A stretch of 64,000 nt of DNA from Cytobacillus kochii (lineage in GTDB: Bacteria > Bacillota > Bacilli > Bacillales > Cytobacillaceae), in assembly GCF_020171845.1 (NCBI RefSeq), contig NZ_JAIVAM010000010.1, positions 124,001 through 188,000 of the forward strand, read 5' to 3'. Both the position numbers and the translations under genes were made by a program. This document shows positions 44,292-54,142 of the stretch, piece after piece (the first letter of the stretch is position 1; every line of letters begins with the position of its first letter). Under the pieces are notes generated by a model. That model was given only the letters and a program-made list of their open reading frames with translations. It searched no databases and was not told where the DNA came from.

Positions 44292-44330
44292 GAGAAAGCA
44301 CGATCCAGCTTGAACTTGGCTCGTGCTTAT
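44292..44330 (-). terminator. Hairpin downstream of yutH
   Basis: AAGCACGA and TCGTGCTT pair, with a nearly palindromic CCAG...TTGG inside. It could terminate yutH transcription, although the T run is weak. Confidence 0.5.
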
Positions 44331-44466
44331 AAAATGGTTGATCTTTAGCTTCAGGTGAGACTCATCTTAATTAATTGCTACATTATTGGAATGAAGGTGT
44401 GCTTATTTCAGATTTCCCCACACTTTCCAACTTTTTTCCTGATGAAGGGTACATATATAAATTTAT

Positions 44467-45486
44467 TTATTTCGATTCCAACCATTCAGGCATAGGAATA
44501 TACCATTGTTTAGACACTTCCTGATGGTTTACGATTTCAAAAAAACGCGATATGAATTGTTCATATTCTGGCGATTGGTGCAAATACTTTTCTAATTTTT
44601 CCTTCAGAATATTTCGTTCTTGTTCTGTTTGTGCACCGTAATAGCTTTCGATGCATTCAAAATAATGAAGTGGGAACATCATTCTCGCATAATATAAACG
44701 CCATGAAAAACTTGACAATGGACTGATCGATTCATATTCTTCAACAAACTTTCTTACATCTGGTTGATAGGTTTTTATATTCTTGAAGTACTTCTCTCTC
44801 GTCCATTCGGCTAAATCTCTTGTGGCATGGTCAAATACCCAATCAAAAGGGTTTTTCACATAATATTGTTCTCCCCATGTACGATTAGAAAATCTTTCAT
44901 GGCAGACAGTGCCAGTATCAGTCATCATCGGTTCATCATCAAATTCCGTATCAACAATATATTGAATCGCATTTTCAGCCATTCCCATGTAATAAGGAAA
45001 TGATTCTAAAAATAGGCGGTCAAATTCACTTTCTCCATCAAATTGAAATACCATATCATTCCATACCTTTTCCATTTGATCGAGTCTTGTTTCCCACAGT
45101 GTTTTCCATTGACCGATTCGACTTGTTTGTTCCACTGCAAAATTAACCGTTCTCCCTCGAAAGTGGAATTTTGCCAACTTCCTGCCGAAATGTCCTTCTT
45201 TTCTTGGCTGTAAACGTTGATTACTTAAAACTGCATATCTCGCTTCCTCCCACTCAGTATAAGGCTTTCCTTCTGTTGTTTTTTTAAATCCAGCAATATT
45301 CTTATCCCCACTCATTCTTAAATGCTCTGCAATTTGATCCAGTTCAGTGAGCGCCTCTTCTTTTAAATGATTAGCAGGGACTAGTATATACACTTCATTT
45401 TGTGATTTACAAGCATTATAATGATCAAACCGAAACTCTTCTTCCGCCTGAATATTATATTTTTCCTTGAGTAAACGTCTTAACAT
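44467..45486 (-). CDS. yutH: YutH, spore coat-associated protein of the CotS/YutH kinase-like family
   Basis: 339 residues, the usual family length. It has the layout of the CotS/YutH family of aminoglycoside phosphotransferase-like folds (FGRKLAKFHFRGRTVNFAVE, VCHERFSNRTWGEQYYVKNP, FDWVFDHATRDLAEWTREKY). It is thought to act in the spore coat; catalytic activity is unproven. Location next to yutG matches B. subtilis. Confidence 0.88.
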   Translation of the reverse strand: MLRRLLKEKYNIQAEEEFRFDHYNACKSQNEVYILVPANHLKEEALTELDQIAEHLRMSGDKNIAGFKKTTEGKPYTEWEEARYAVLSNQRLQPRKEGHFGRKLAKFHFRGRTVNFAVEQTSRIGQWKTLWETRLDQMEKVWNDMVFQFDGESEFDRLFLESFPYYMGMAENAIQYIVDTEFDDEPMMTDTGTVCHERFSNRTWGEQYYVKNPFDWVFDHATRDLAEWTREKYFKNIKTYQPDVRKFVEEYESISPLSSFSWRLYYARMMFPLHYFECIESYYGAQTEQERNILKEKLEKYLHQSPEYEQFISRFFEIVNHQEVSKQWYIPMPEWLESK

Positions 45487-45672
45487 TCGTCATAACCCCC
45501 TTTTAATCAAGCTAAATAGATGCATTTTATTCAAATATATGAAAAAATAGCTAAAACTTGTTGATTTATTTTTAGGGGATATGATGGTTTGAAAGTTCGC
45601 AAGCTATCATTACTATCATATAGTAGTAAAGAGCAGCATAAAGCGAATAAAATTATAGAAAAAGGTGAACTC

Positions 45673-46173
45673 ATGAGTGAAGAAAAAGCAATTACTTTAA
45701 CAGAGAAAACAGCAAGAAAATGGCTCAAAGAACGAGGAGTAGAGATTGTTGATATTGCTGAGTTAGTGTATTTTCTTCAAGAGAAATATCATCAAAACTT
45801 GAAAATAGAAACATGTATCGACAATGTAGAAAGAGTATTATCCAAACGGGAAGTACAAAACGCCATTCTCACCGGTATTCAATTAGATATGCTTGCAGAA
45901 GAAAAGAAATTAATGGAACCACTGCAATCCATTATTGAAACAGATGAAGGATTATATGGTGTTGACGAAGTTTTAGCGCTATCAATTGTAAATGTGTATG
46001 GTTCAATCGGAATGACCAATTTTGGTTATGTAGATAAATTAAAACCCGGTATCTTAGGTCCATTAAATGATAAAAACTCTGAAAGATGCCATACTTTTTT
46101 AGATGATATTGTTGGTGCCATTGCTGCTGCGGCTTCTAGTCGCCTTGCCCACCGTGCGCATCATGTGGAATAG
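45673..46173 (+). CDS. yutG: Phosphatidylglycerophosphatase A family protein YutG
   Basis: 166 residues from the ATG at 45673 (AAAGGTG upstream); the open frame upstream lacks a site. PgpA-like pattern: LKERGVEIVDIAELVYFLQE, ALSIVNVYGSIGMTNFGYVD, then DKNSERCHTFLDDIVGAIAA and a C-terminal ARLAHRAHH-like end. It may dephosphorylate phosphatidylglycerol phosphate, as suggested for the family. Confidence 0.88.
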   Translation: MSEEKAITLTEKTARKWLKERGVEIVDIAELVYFLQEKYHQNLKIETCIDNVERVLSKREVQNAILTGIQLDMLAEEKKLMEPLQSIIETDEGLYGVDEVLALSIVNVYGSIGMTNFGYVDKLKPGILGPLNDKNSERCHTFLDDIVGAIAAAASSRLAHRAHHVE

Positions 46174-46182
46174 ATAGAAGAA

Positions 46183-46228
46183 AAATAGTAGGACATCACA
46201 TTATAGTGAGCCTGCTATTTTTATTTTA
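46183..46228. terminator. Terminator after yutG
   Basis: AAAAATAGTAGG and CCTGCTATTTTTATTTT pair across a 20-base loop, between convergent genes. Confidence 0.65.
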
Positions 46229-46387
46229 CCCTCCTTTATATTACTGCAGAGTTTTAGATAAATTTGTTGTTATAAAAAGCGTTCATGTTCACTCGCATGA
46301 CTGTCTATAATCGTCTTCGCAGTCAACATCTATTCCAACAATATAAAAAACAGCAAGTACATCTTTCGTACTGCTGTTCTTCATTTC

Positions 46388-47155
46388 TTATAAGTAATCC
46401 CACTGATTTAGTGTATCCACAACAAAGGTTGGTTGCTTGTCGTAGCCTTTTAAAAGTTCCTTCGTTGTTACGCCTGTATGAACCAATAATGTGTCTAAAC
46501 CAGCATTCATTCCTGCCTTGATATCTGTATCATAGTTATCTCCAACCATCAATGTATGAGCTTTATCTGTGCCTAAAACTTTTAACGCTTGCTCCATAAT
46601 GATCGCTTCTGGCTTGCCAATAAAAGTTGGGATAGTTTGCGTCGATACACTAATGACTGAGGTTAATGAGCCATTGCCAGGTAAAAGTCCTCTTTCAGTT
46701 GGAATGGCAATATCACCGTTTGTAGAGATAAAGGTAGCTCCATTTCTTACAGCCAAACAAGCTGTTGCAAGTTTCTCGTAGTTGATGTCACGATCGATTC
46801 CTGAAACAACATAATCGGCGTGCTCACCTGCAAAGTGAAAGCCCTTTTCTTCTAATGCCTGTCTAATCCCTTCTTCTCCGATCACAAATATAGACGCTTC
46901 GGGACTTCTTTGAAAAATATAATTCGCCGTTGCCATACTAGTTGTAAATACTTTATCTTCAGTCGCCTCAATGCCAAAATTTTGAAGTTTTTCAGCAACT
47001 TGTTTCGGTGTTCTAGATGAATTGTTTGTGACAAAAAGGTAGGGAATGCCTCTTTCTTTTAACCCTTGAATAAAGGAAACGGCTTCATGAATTAATTGTT
47101 TTCCTTTGTACATCGTCCCATCTAAATCAATTAAATAACCTTTATATTTTGTCAT
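46388..47155 (-). CDS. yutF: HAD-IIA phosphatase YutF (NagD-like)
   Basis: 255 residues. HAD motif I LIDLDGTMYKGKQLI, motif II VTNNSSRTP, motif III KPEAIIMEQAL and motif IV MVGDNYDTDIKAGMNAGLDT. It is the TIGR01457-type sugar or nucleotide phosphatase family. It lies 11 bases after yutE, in one operon. Confidence 0.93.
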   Translation of the reverse strand: MTKYKGYLIDLDGTMYKGKQLIHEAVSFIQGLKERGIPYLFVTNNSSRTPKQVAEKLQNFGIEATEDKVFTTSMATANYIFQRSPEASIFVIGEEGIRQALEEKGFHFAGEHADYVVSGIDRDINYEKLATACLAVRNGATFISTNGDIAIPTERGLLPGNGSLTSVISVSTQTIPTFIGKPEAIIMEQALKVLGTDKAHTLMVGDNYDTDIKAGMNAGLDTLLVHTGVTTKELLKGYDKQPTFVVDTLNQWDYL

Positions 47156-47166
47156 TTACTTTCCCC

Positions 47167-47604
47167 CTAATTTCTAAAAGCTGATACAGGACCAAGTTCT
47201 TTCATTAAATAGTCTCTAACAGCTGTAGGGAATTTTTTTAATTGAGCTATTTCTAATTGGAAACTCTTGTTTAATTCATCATGTTGAATGCCTGTATAAC
47301 TTTGCACTAATGGCTTACGGTAAGCAATAACCTTTTTATAGCTGATAGCCATTTCATGGTCAATGACTTTTTCATCTTCCAGAATATCAATAATATCTTC
47401 ATAACTACCTGGGTCTCTCATAATAAAGCCATCAATCATTGCATTACCTACATCTAAGACCGCCTCAATAACCATATGGCTCAGTCTTTCAAGCGCAAGT
47501 TTCTCTATATCCGAATGAAGTGCTGTATGTTTCCCTAATAGTGATAGTTGTTTTTCCAAATAAACGAGGATTTCCTCAATTTTTTCTCGATCAACAAAAT
47601 ACAT
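47167..47604 (-). CDS. yutE: DUF86 family protein YutE (HepT-like)
   Basis: 145 residues from the ATG at 47604 (AAAGGTGAGG upstream). DUF86 pattern: KLALERLSHMVIEAVLDVGN, then FIMRDPGSYEDIIDILEDE and ISYKKVIAYRKPLVQSYTGI with the RxxxxY-like end (RKPLVQSY). HepT toxins share this fold, but here no MntA-like antitoxin gene is adjacent, so a housekeeping role is more likely. Confidence 0.85.
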   Translation of the reverse strand: MYFVDREKIEEILVYLEKQLSLLGKHTALHSDIEKLALERLSHMVIEAVLDVGNAMIDGFIMRDPGSYEDIIDILEDEKVIDHEMAISYKKVIAYRKPLVQSYTGIQHDELNKSFQLEIAQLKKFPTAVRDYLMKELGPVSAFRN

Positions 47605-47764
47605 GTCCCTCACCTTTCTCATCCCATACTTCCTATCTATTGTATCTCATTCATAACAATGAAGAAAGTTCTCCCTTATGTGAGTATAAAATCAATTTCC
47701 TGTCTGCTAAGATTTTGTTATGATAAATGTAGCATGGATAGTTAGAAAGGGGTCTATACGTTAA

Positions 47765-48031
47765 ATGACCGAAAGATTCTTTTTATATGATGATTTAGAA
47801 GATACAAAAACACGCTTTGTTAGTTTTATGGGTGAAAATCAACGCTTTGATTTAGCGCTTGTTCGTTCAGATCGGTATTATGGAAAACAACTTGTTCTTG
47901 ATATTCAAGGAAGTCGTTTTGCTATTATTGGTACCGATGACCTTGAAGAAGAGGGTTATTTAGAACATGCTTTTCAATTGGAGAGCGAAGATGCAGAAGA
48001 GTTAAGAGCCTTTTTATATGAGGTCATTTAA
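47765..48031 (+). CDS. DUF3055 (SAV0927) family protein
   Basis: 88 residues with TRFVSFMGENQRFDLALVRS and KQLVLDIQGSRFAIIGTDDL, the pattern of the small Firmicutes DUF3055 family. GAAAGGGGTC precedes the ATG. Function unknown. Confidence 0.85.
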   Translation: MTERFFLYDDLEDTKTRFVSFMGENQRFDLALVRSDRYYGKQLVLDIQGSRFAIIGTDDLEEEGYLEHAFQLESEDAEELRAFLYEVI

Positions 48032-48122
48032 CCGATTGGATAATATTGATTGTTCCTGCAAATAGTATAAATGGGAGCGTAGCAGGCTCTCATTTTTTCT
48101 CATATTATTAGGAGTGATATCA

Positions 48123-48380
48123 ATGGATCAAAAAAAGAATTACTCGGATTTTGACAATGTTGAATCACAAAAGGAAAACCTCGCAGTGGAAGATTTACCT
48201 GAGGGCCCGTATGGTGCACCAAGAGGGAAGCATACACCTGTTGAGAACAAAAGTTCAGAGTGGGAAGAAGGTCAACACCAATCTAGTGCATTTGTTTATG
48301 AAAATCGGGAACTTCATGCTGACATTCCTAGAGAAATGCCTGGAGCACACGAACCCCATTCAGAAGCTTCAGATGAGTAA
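48123..48380 (+). CDS. Small acidic cytosolic protein
   Basis: 85 residues from the ATG at 48123 (AGGAGTG upstream). Highly acidic and low in hydrophobic residues: DLPEGPYGAPRGKHTPVENK and EWEEGQHQSSAFVYENRELH. Likely disordered; similar small proteins occur in Bacillus. Function unknown. Confidence 0.7.
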   Translation: MDQKKNYSDFDNVESQKENLAVEDLPEGPYGAPRGKHTPVENKSSEWEEGQHQSSAFVYENRELHADIPREMPGAHEPHSEASDE

Positions 48381-48389
48381 TTTTAACAG

Positions 48390-48424
48390 AAAAAAAGCTG
48401 GACGAATAATTCGTTCAGCTTTTT
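48390..48424. terminator. Bidirectional terminator
   Basis: AAAAAGCTGGACGAAT and ATTCGTTCAGCTTTTT pair with a two- to four-base loop, between convergent genes. Confidence 0.88.
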
Positions 48425-48700
48425 CTATTGCTTCACTCTTTTTACAACGAAATAAGGACAACCAAAATTACAATATTCGTATAAATACTCTGTCAAAGTG
48501 CTAATTTTCGTATCATACGTCGCTTTTTGATTCTGATCGTCAAAAAAACCTCTAAGTCTTAGTTGGCCGTATCCCCAGTCACCTACAATATAATCATAAC
48601 GATTTAATATTTCACTATATCGACCCCGAAAAGCTTCTTCATTAAATCCGTCTCTAATATCTTCAATTACTTCATAACATGCGTTTTGTATACAAACCAA
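48425..48700 (-). CDS. yutD: YutD family protein
   Basis: 91 residues from a TTG at 48700 (GAGGTGAG upstream). The family core YDYIVGDWGYGQLRLRGFF and the C-terminal CNFGCPYFVVKRVKQ are clear. Function unknown; conserved next to lipA and yutC in Bacillaceae. Confidence 0.9.
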   Translation of the reverse strand: MVCIQNACYEVIEDIRDGFNEEAFRGRYSEILNRYDYIVGDWGYGQLRLRGFFDDQNQKATYDTKISTLTEYLYEYCNFGCPYFVVKRVKQ

Positions 48701-48858
48701 TTGATCTCACCTCTTTTTCATTGGCTCACTAATTAAATTATAAAGAAAGTTAACGTCTATGTACAATAGTCCTATTTTAAATTATAACTGATTCACCATC
48801 AATTACTAAGGAAAAAAACGAAAGAATCGGAAAAGATATTGTTAAGGGGGTGTTTCTG

Positions 48859-49443
48859 ATGAAAAAAATGATAATGTTCATCGGGATATCCAGTATGGTT
48901 GCTCTCACTGGATGTCAAGCAGCCGATCATTCCGCTAAAGGTGATATTTATCCCGAAAGTGGCAATACGGTTAATGTGAATGATCAGCGAACAGATATTT
49001 ACAATACTAGTCAGCAAAGTAGTGAAGATTTCGGATACGTTCGTCATCAAAAAAGTCCTATTTATGGAGAAAAGGTATCCAATGAACATTATGCTGCCAT
49101 TAATCGTGAAAAAGTGGCTGATATTATCGGAAAATATTGTACTGAACTTCCAAATGTGGATGATGTGTCTACATTAGTGACAGACAATGAAGTGTTAATT
49201 GTTTACAATACGGATTCAGATAATCGTGAATCAACTGCTACACAAGTAGAAAAAATGGCAGAATCAGTTGTTCCCGGATGGTTTGATATTTATACGACTG
49301 ACAATACCAATCTCCGCAAAGAAATAGAAAGTTATTCTACGATGGATGCAGATAGTGAGCACACCCATTATGGTATTGATCAATTAACGAGCCAAATGAA
49401 AAAAGCCGATATTAACAAGTCTGAAAAGATGTCAAATAAGTAA
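48859..49443 (+). CDS. yutC: YhcN/YlaJ-type sporulation lipoprotein
   Basis: 194 residues from the ATG at 48859 (AAGGGGG upstream). A lipoprotein signal ends in VALTGCQAADHS with the lipobox Cys at about residue 19. The mature part shows YAAINREKVADIIGKYCTEL, DDVSTLVTDNEVLIVYNTDS and VVPGWFDIYTTDN, as in YhcN/YlaJ spore membrane lipoproteins. The position between yutD and lipA matches B. subtilis yutC. Confidence 0.82.
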   Translation: MKKMIMFIGISSMVALTGCQAADHSAKGDIYPESGNTVNVNDQRTDIYNTSQQSSEDFGYVRHQKSPIYGEKVSNEHYAAINREKVADIIGKYCTELPNVDDVSTLVTDNEVLIVYNTDSDNRESTATQVEKMAESVVPGWFDIYTTDNTNLRKEIESYSTMDADSEHTHYGIDQLTSQMKKADINKSEKMSNK

Positions 49444-49457
49444 CGCTGTGAAATATC

Positions 49458-49492
49458 AAAAGAGGATTAGCTCCTTTAGCTAATCCCCTTTC
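49458..49492. terminator. Bidirectional terminator between yutC and lipA
   Basis: AAAGAGGATTAGC and GCTAATCCCCTTT pair around a short loop between convergent genes. Confidence 0.8.
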
Positions 49493-49498
49493 TTGTGT

Positions 49499-50419
49499 TT
49501 ACGCTTCTTTCGCGTCTACTTCACCCATTTGTTGTCTTTGCTTAGCTGCTGCATTTACTTGTTCATCTGCATGATAGGAAGAACGAACCATTGGACCTGC
49601 TTCACAATGGCTAAACCCTTTGGACATTGCAATTTCCCTTAATTCATTAAACTCATCTGGATGATAATATTTTACAACTTTTATATGTTTTTTAGATGGT
49701 TGTAGATATTGACCAATCGTCATAATATCTACGTCATGCGCTCGCAAATCATCCATCGTTTGAATGATTTCTTCTTTTGTTTCCCCTAGCCCCACCATTA
49801 AACTTGATTTGGTTGGAATTTCAGGTTGCATTTCTTTAGAACGTTGTAAAAATTCAAGTGATCGTTTATATGTAGCACGCGCTCTTACTCTTGGCGTCAG
49901 TCTTTCTACTGTTTCAATATTATGGTTTAAGATATCTGGTTTTGCATCCATTACTGTTTTAAGATTTTCATATACCCCGCCCATATCAGAAGGTAAAACC
50001 TCTACAGTTGTAAATGGACTTTTTCTTCTAATGGCACGAATCGTTTCCGCTAAAATAGCTGATCCACCATCTTTTAAATCATCTCGCGCAACCACTGTAA
50101 TAACTGCATGTTTTAAATTCATTAAAGCGACAGAATCAGCTACGCGTTCTGGTTCTTCCCAATCAAGCTCAGTTGGCAGTCCTGTTTTGACCGCACAAAA
50201 ACGACAGGCTCTTGTACAAACAGAACCTAAGATCATAAATGTTGCTGTCCTTCTTACCGCCCAACATTCATGAATATTTGGGCATTTTGCCTCTTCACAT
50301 ACAGTATGAAGATTCTTTTCTCTCATCATTTTCTTTAATCCGGTGTAGTTTTTATTAGTGTTTAACTTTATTTTCAACCAATCCGGCTTACGTAAATGTT
50401 CATCTTTCTTAGTCGTCAT
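49499..50419 (-). CDS. lipA: Lipoyl synthase
   Basis: 306 residues. Auxiliary cluster Cys in [13 protein letters not shown] and radical-SAM cluster in [14 protein letters not shown]-terminal [13 protein letters not shown] with the final conserved RSSY. It inserts sulfur at C6 and C8 of protein-bound octanoyl chains to make lipoate, using S-adenosylmethionine. Depends on the Fe-S carriers coded elsewhere in this window. Confidence 0.97.
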   Translation of the reverse strand: MTTKKDEHLRKPDWLKIKLNTNKNYTGLKKMMREKNLHTVCEEAKCPNIHECWAVRRTATFMILGSVCTRACRFCAVKTGLPTELDWEEPERVADSVALMNLKHAVITVVARDDLKDGGSAILAETIRAIRRKSPFTTVEVLPSDMGGVYENLKTVMDAKPDILNHNIETVERLTPRVRARATYKRSLEFLQRSKEMQPEIPTKSSLMVGLGETKEEIIQTMDDLRAHDVDIMTIGQYLQPSKKHIKVVKYYHPDEFNELREIAMSKGFSHCEAGPMVRSSYHADEQVNAAAKQRQQMGEVDAKEA

Positions 50420-50619
50420 TCTTCTTCACTCCATCCCAGAATTTCAAAAAGACGCTTTTTTTATCATCATTTTTATCTAGAGAGTCTTACAGAAGCAACT
50501 TTAACACATGGAAGTAGATAGAACAACCTCGTTCATTAAAAACCTTCCAATATTTTATATTTATCGTTTTTCTATTTTATCACAAACTATAACAGTAATT
50601 AGAAGAGAAGGGAGGTTTA

Positions 50620-51603
50620 TTGGTGCGAGTTTTCACATTACTTATCACCTTAACAACGGTCTTATCCTTTATGCAACCAGAAACGGCAGCAGCCTCCGAA
50701 TTAGATGATATTTACGCAAAAAGAATGGCGCTTTATGAAAGAATTGAAACAGTCACGACCATTCCTTGGTATTATCTTGCTGCCATCGATCAATATGAAA
50801 GAAATGTAAGACAATCAAGAAGAGACTTACCTAAAGCTGAAGGGATTACTGGCATTTACTTTAAACCGGAGGAATGGGTTGGTTTCACAAATCCAAACAT
50901 AAATGACGAAGACCCAAAGACGATAGAGTTCTTTAATGGTATTGGCTTTGATGGTGATGGTGACGGAAAAGCAAGTTTAGATAGTGATGACGATGTATTG
51001 TACGCATTTGCTAACTTTCTACTTCGTTATGGTACGGATTATGAGAACATTAAAATTGGTATTTGGAACTATTATAAACGTGATAAATCAGTCAGAATTA
51101 TTATGGGAAAGGCAAAGCTTTATCAAAACTACGGGAGACTTAATTTAGATGAACATGTTTTTCCTGTCCCAATTGGTACTCATTATAGCTATCGTAGTAC
51201 ATGGGGAAGTGCGAGAGGTTGGGGTGGTAGAAGAATCCATGAAGGAACAGATATTTTTGCTGATTACGGCTTACCAGTTAGAGCTACCAGCTATGGTATT
51301 GTCGAAATGAAAGGCTGGAATAAATATGGTGGTTGGCGAATTGGTATTCGCGATATCAACAATAACTATCACTATTACGCTCACCTAAGCGGATTTTCTG
51401 ATGACTTAAAAGTTGGTCAAATAGTTGAACCTGGCAAAGTCATTGGTGGTGTCGGTAGTTCTGGCTATGGACCAAAAGGGACTTCGGGAAAATTCCCTCC
51501 ACACCTCCATTATGGTATGTATAAGGATAATGGCTATACTGAATGGTCGTACGATCCATACCCTCATTTGAATCTTTGGGAAAGACAAGAAAGAGCAAAG
51601 TAA
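50620..51603 (+). CDS. lytH: LytH-like M23 cell-wall peptidase
   Basis: 327 residues from a TTG at 50620 (or GTG 50623), behind GGGAGG. N-terminal signal peptide (VFTLLITLTTVLSFMQPETA). The C-terminal M23 domain shows the zinc motif RRIHEGTDIFADYG (HxxxD) and the catalytic HLHYGMYKD. B. subtilis LytH is an L-Ala-D-Glu peptidase that trims spore cortex peptidoglycan, made in the forespore-mother cell programme. Confidence 0.92.
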   Translation: MVRVFTLLITLTTVLSFMQPETAAASELDDIYAKRMALYERIETVTTIPWYYLAAIDQYERNVRQSRRDLPKAEGITGIYFKPEEWVGFTNPNINDEDPKTIEFFNGIGFDGDGDGKASLDSDDDVLYAFANFLLRYGTDYENIKIGIWNYYKRDKSVRIIMGKAKLYQNYGRLNLDEHVFPVPIGTHYSYRSTWGSARGWGGRRIHEGTDIFADYGLPVRATSYGIVEMKGWNKYGGWRIGIRDINNNYHYYAHLSGFSDDLKVGQIVEPGKVIGGVGSSGYGPKGTSGKFPPHLHYGMYKDNGYTEWSYDPYPHLNLWERQERAK

Positions 51604-51656
51604 ACGAGGAATAGATGACGCCTTCTTGTTAGAAGCGGCATCTAACTCCTCGCTTT
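51604..51656 (+). terminator. Terminator of lytH
   Basis: AACGAGGAATAGATG and CATCTAACTCCTCGCTTTTT form a long imperfect stem directly after the stop. Confidence 0.85.
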
Positions 51657-51711
51657 TTGAATTTCGCTTGAGCAATGATCCATTACCCAATATTTTGTTA
51701 ACGGGTTCTTT

Positions 51712-52416
51712 TTATCCGCCTAAATAAGCCATACGGATTTCATCACTTTCTTGTAAATCTTTTGCTGATCCGGTGAGCACTACTTTTCCAGTTTCAAGGA
51801 CATACCCTCTTTTCGCAATAGAGAGGGCCATATGCGCATTTTGTTCAACAAGTAAAATCGTTGTTCCATTTGTTTCATTAATTTCTTCTATAATACTGAA
51901 GATGGTCTTAACCATAATTGGGGCAAGGCCCATGGATGGTTCATCTAACAAAAGCAACTTAGGTCTAGCCATAATGGCTCTGCCCATCGCTAACATTTGT
52001 TGTTCTCCGCCTGATAAAGTTCCGGAAAGCTGTCCTTTTCTTTCGAATAATCGCGGGAAAAGTTCATAGACTTTCTGGATATCTTTTTGTACTTCTTTAT
52101 CTTTTCTCACAAAAGCGCCTAGTTCTAAATTTTCTTCTACAGTCATATTCGAGAACACGCGTCTTCCCTCTGGTACATGCGATATCCCAGCCTTTACAAT
52201 CGTTTGTGCTTGTTTACCAACAATCGATTGATTCTCATATTGAATCACGCCTTGCTTCGGCTTTAATAATCCTGATAACGTTTTTAATAGCGTGCTTTTC
52301 CCTGCTCCGTTTGCACCAATTAAAGTGACAATCTCTCCTTCTAATACCTCTAACGAGACGCCCTTTAATGCATGAATATTCCCATAGTAAACATCTATTC
52401 CATCAACCTTGAGCAT
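51712..52416 (-). CDS. livF: Branched-chain amino acid ABC transporter ATPase LivF
   Basis: 234 residues. Walker A GANGAGKSTLLKTL, ABC signature LSGGEQQMLAMGRA and Walker B LLLLDEPSMGLAP. LivF-type short ATPase. It overlaps livG by 14 bases and is the last gene of the livKHMGF operon. Confidence 0.95.
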   Translation of the reverse strand: MLKVDGIDVYYGNIHALKGVSLEVLEGEIVTLIGANGAGKSTLLKTLSGLLKPKQGVIQYENQSIVGKQAQTIVKAGISHVPEGRRVFSNMTVEENLELGAFVRKDKEVQKDIQKVYELFPRLFERKGQLSGTLSGGEQQMLAMGRAIMARPKLLLLDEPSMGLAPIMVKTIFSIIEEINETNGTTILLVEQNAHMALSIAKRGYVLETGKVVLTGSAKDLQESDEIRMAYLGG

Positions 52417-53194
52417 CCGAAGAAACCTCCTCTCCGAGATAAGCCTCGATTACTTTTGGGTTACTTCTAATTTCTTCTGGCAACCCTTCGGCAATTAATT
52501 GCCCATGGTCAAGCACATAAATTCTTTCACATATCCCCATAACTAAATTCATATCGTGCTCAATTAAGAGTATTGTTAAATCAAACTTCTCTCTAATAAA
52601 GCGAATGAGCTCCATAAGGTCATGTGTTTCTTGTGGGTTCATACCGGCAGCCGGCTCATCTAACAGCAAAAGCTTTGGTCCAGCTGCTAATGCTCTTGCG
52701 ATTTCTAATCGCCTTTGTTGTCCATATGGCAAGTTTTTAGCTAATTCACCCTTCACATGTTCAAGCTGAAAAATACGTAATAGTTCTATTGATTTGTCTT
52801 CCATTTCTTTTTCTCCGTTAAAATGGGAAGGCAACCGCAGAATCGAGCTTAACATCGAATGTTTCGCACGCGAATGATTCGCTACTTTTACATTATCTAA
52901 CACAGAAAGGTCATTGAATAAACGAATATTTTGAAACGTCCTACTGATACCTTTCCTTGTCACCTGATAGGGAGGGAGTCCGTTTAAACGTACACCTTCT
53001 AAGAAAATATCTCCTTCAGTCGGCACGTAGACACCAGTTAATAGGTTGAAGCTGGTCGTTTTCCCTGCTCCGTTTGGACCAATCAAACCGATCAGTTCCC
53101 CTTGGTGAATTTCCAAATCGAATCCTGAAACAGCTTTTAAACCGCCAAAAGAAATACCAGCTTGATTGACTTTTAATAATGGTTGATTCTCCAT
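52403..53194 (-). CDS. livG: Branched-chain amino acid ABC transporter ATPase LivG
   Basis: 263 residues. Walker A GPNGAGKTTSFNLL, GQQRRLEIARALA and Walker B LLLLDEPAAGMNP, and the LivG-type C-terminal extension (IAEGLPEEIRSNPKVIEAYL). It starts one base after livM. Confidence 0.95.
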   Translation of the reverse strand: MENQPLLKVNQAGISFGGLKAVSGFDLEIHQGELIGLIGPNGAGKTTSFNLLTGVYVPTEGDIFLEGVRLNGLPPYQVTRKGISRTFQNIRLFNDLSVLDNVKVANHSRAKHSMLSSILRLPSHFNGEKEMEDKSIELLRIFQLEHVKGELAKNLPYGQQRRLEIARALAAGPKLLLLDEPAAGMNPQETHDLMELIRFIREKFDLTILLIEHDMNLVMGICERIYVLDHGQLIAEGLPEEIRSNPKVIEAYLGEEVSSDAQG

Positions 53195-53195
53195 T

Positions 53196-54137
53196 TTAGC
53201 TTCCTCCTTTCACGCTTTTACGTTTAAAGAGGTCCGTAATTTCCTTTGTCCCCAATAAACCTTGCGGACGGTAAAGCATAACTAGAATGAGCACGGCACT
53301 ATAGATTATCATTCGTGTTTCAGGATAACTTTGTAAAAATGTGGAGATAATCGTTAACAAAATAGCCGAGATAACCGCCCCAGATAGACTGCCTAATCCC
53401 CCTAATACGACGAAAATGAGGATATCAAATGATTTCAAAAAACCAAATTGAACGGGTTGAATAATATAAAAATTATGAGCATATAACCCCCCTGCGATTC
53501 CTGCGAAAAAAGACCCAATGGCAAATGCCGCTACTTTATAATAGGTCGTATTAATACCCATCGCATCGGCAGCGATTTCATTTTCTCTAATCGATATACA
53601 TGCGCGACCATGCCTTGAATTTGTAAAATTCACAATCACTAATACGGTAATAAATAAGCAGATGAAGGCCGAAGTCCAAGTTGTCATCTTTGTGACCTGC
53701 ATACCTGCTGCTCCACCTACTGCATCAATATTTAAGAAAATGATGCGGATAATCTCTGCAAATCCTAATGTTGCAATCGCTAAATAATCACCACGTAACC
53801 TTAAAGAAGGTATCCCAACAATTAAGCCAGTTAAAGCGGCAACAATCCCACCAATAATAAGTGCAATAGGAAATGGAAGTGAAAGTTTCATCGTTACAAT
53901 TGCTGAAATGTAAGCCCCAACAGCTAAAAAACCAGCATGTCCGATTGAAAATTGTCCTGTAATGCCAATAACTAAATGTAAACTGACGGCCAAAATAATA
54001 TTAATACAAATATAAACAAGTGTATTCACATGATAATTATTAATCATTCCAGTATTTGCAGCCATCTGAACTGCAAAATAAACAATAATGGAGAGAATAA
54101 CAAACAACCAGAAACCTTTGATCTTCTTCGTATTCAT
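53196..54137 (-). CDS. livM: Branched-chain amino acid ABC transporter permease LivM
   Basis: 313 residues with about nine helices. The LivM EAA-like loop is ACISIRENEIAADAMGINTT, and GHAGFLAVGAYISA and GGLGSLSGAVISA are typical. Pairs with LivH to form the membrane channel. Confidence 0.95.
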   Translation of the reverse strand: MNTKKIKGFWLFVILSIIVYFAVQMAANTGMINNYHVNTLVYICINIILAVSLHLVIGITGQFSIGHAGFLAVGAYISAIVTMKLSLPFPIALIIGGIVAALTGLIVGIPSLRLRGDYLAIATLGFAEIIRIIFLNIDAVGGAAGMQVTKMTTWTSAFICLFITVLVIVNFTNSRHGRACISIRENEIAADAMGINTTYYKVAAFAIGSFFAGIAGGLYAHNFYIIQPVQFGFLKSFDILIFVVLGGLGSLSGAVISAILLTIISTFLQSYPETRMIIYSAVLILVMLYRPQGLLGTKEITDLFKRKSVKGGS

Positions 54138-54142
54138 CCTTT

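Noticed and set aside
47167..47604. HepT/MntA toxin-antitoxin system
   Set aside because: Only the HepT-like fold protein (YutE) is present; no nucleotidyltransferase antitoxin is adjacent and the gene is in its conserved housekeeping place.
49764..50273. 169-residue plus-strand open frame
   Set aside because: Antisense to lipA, which has full motifs; no ribosome site.
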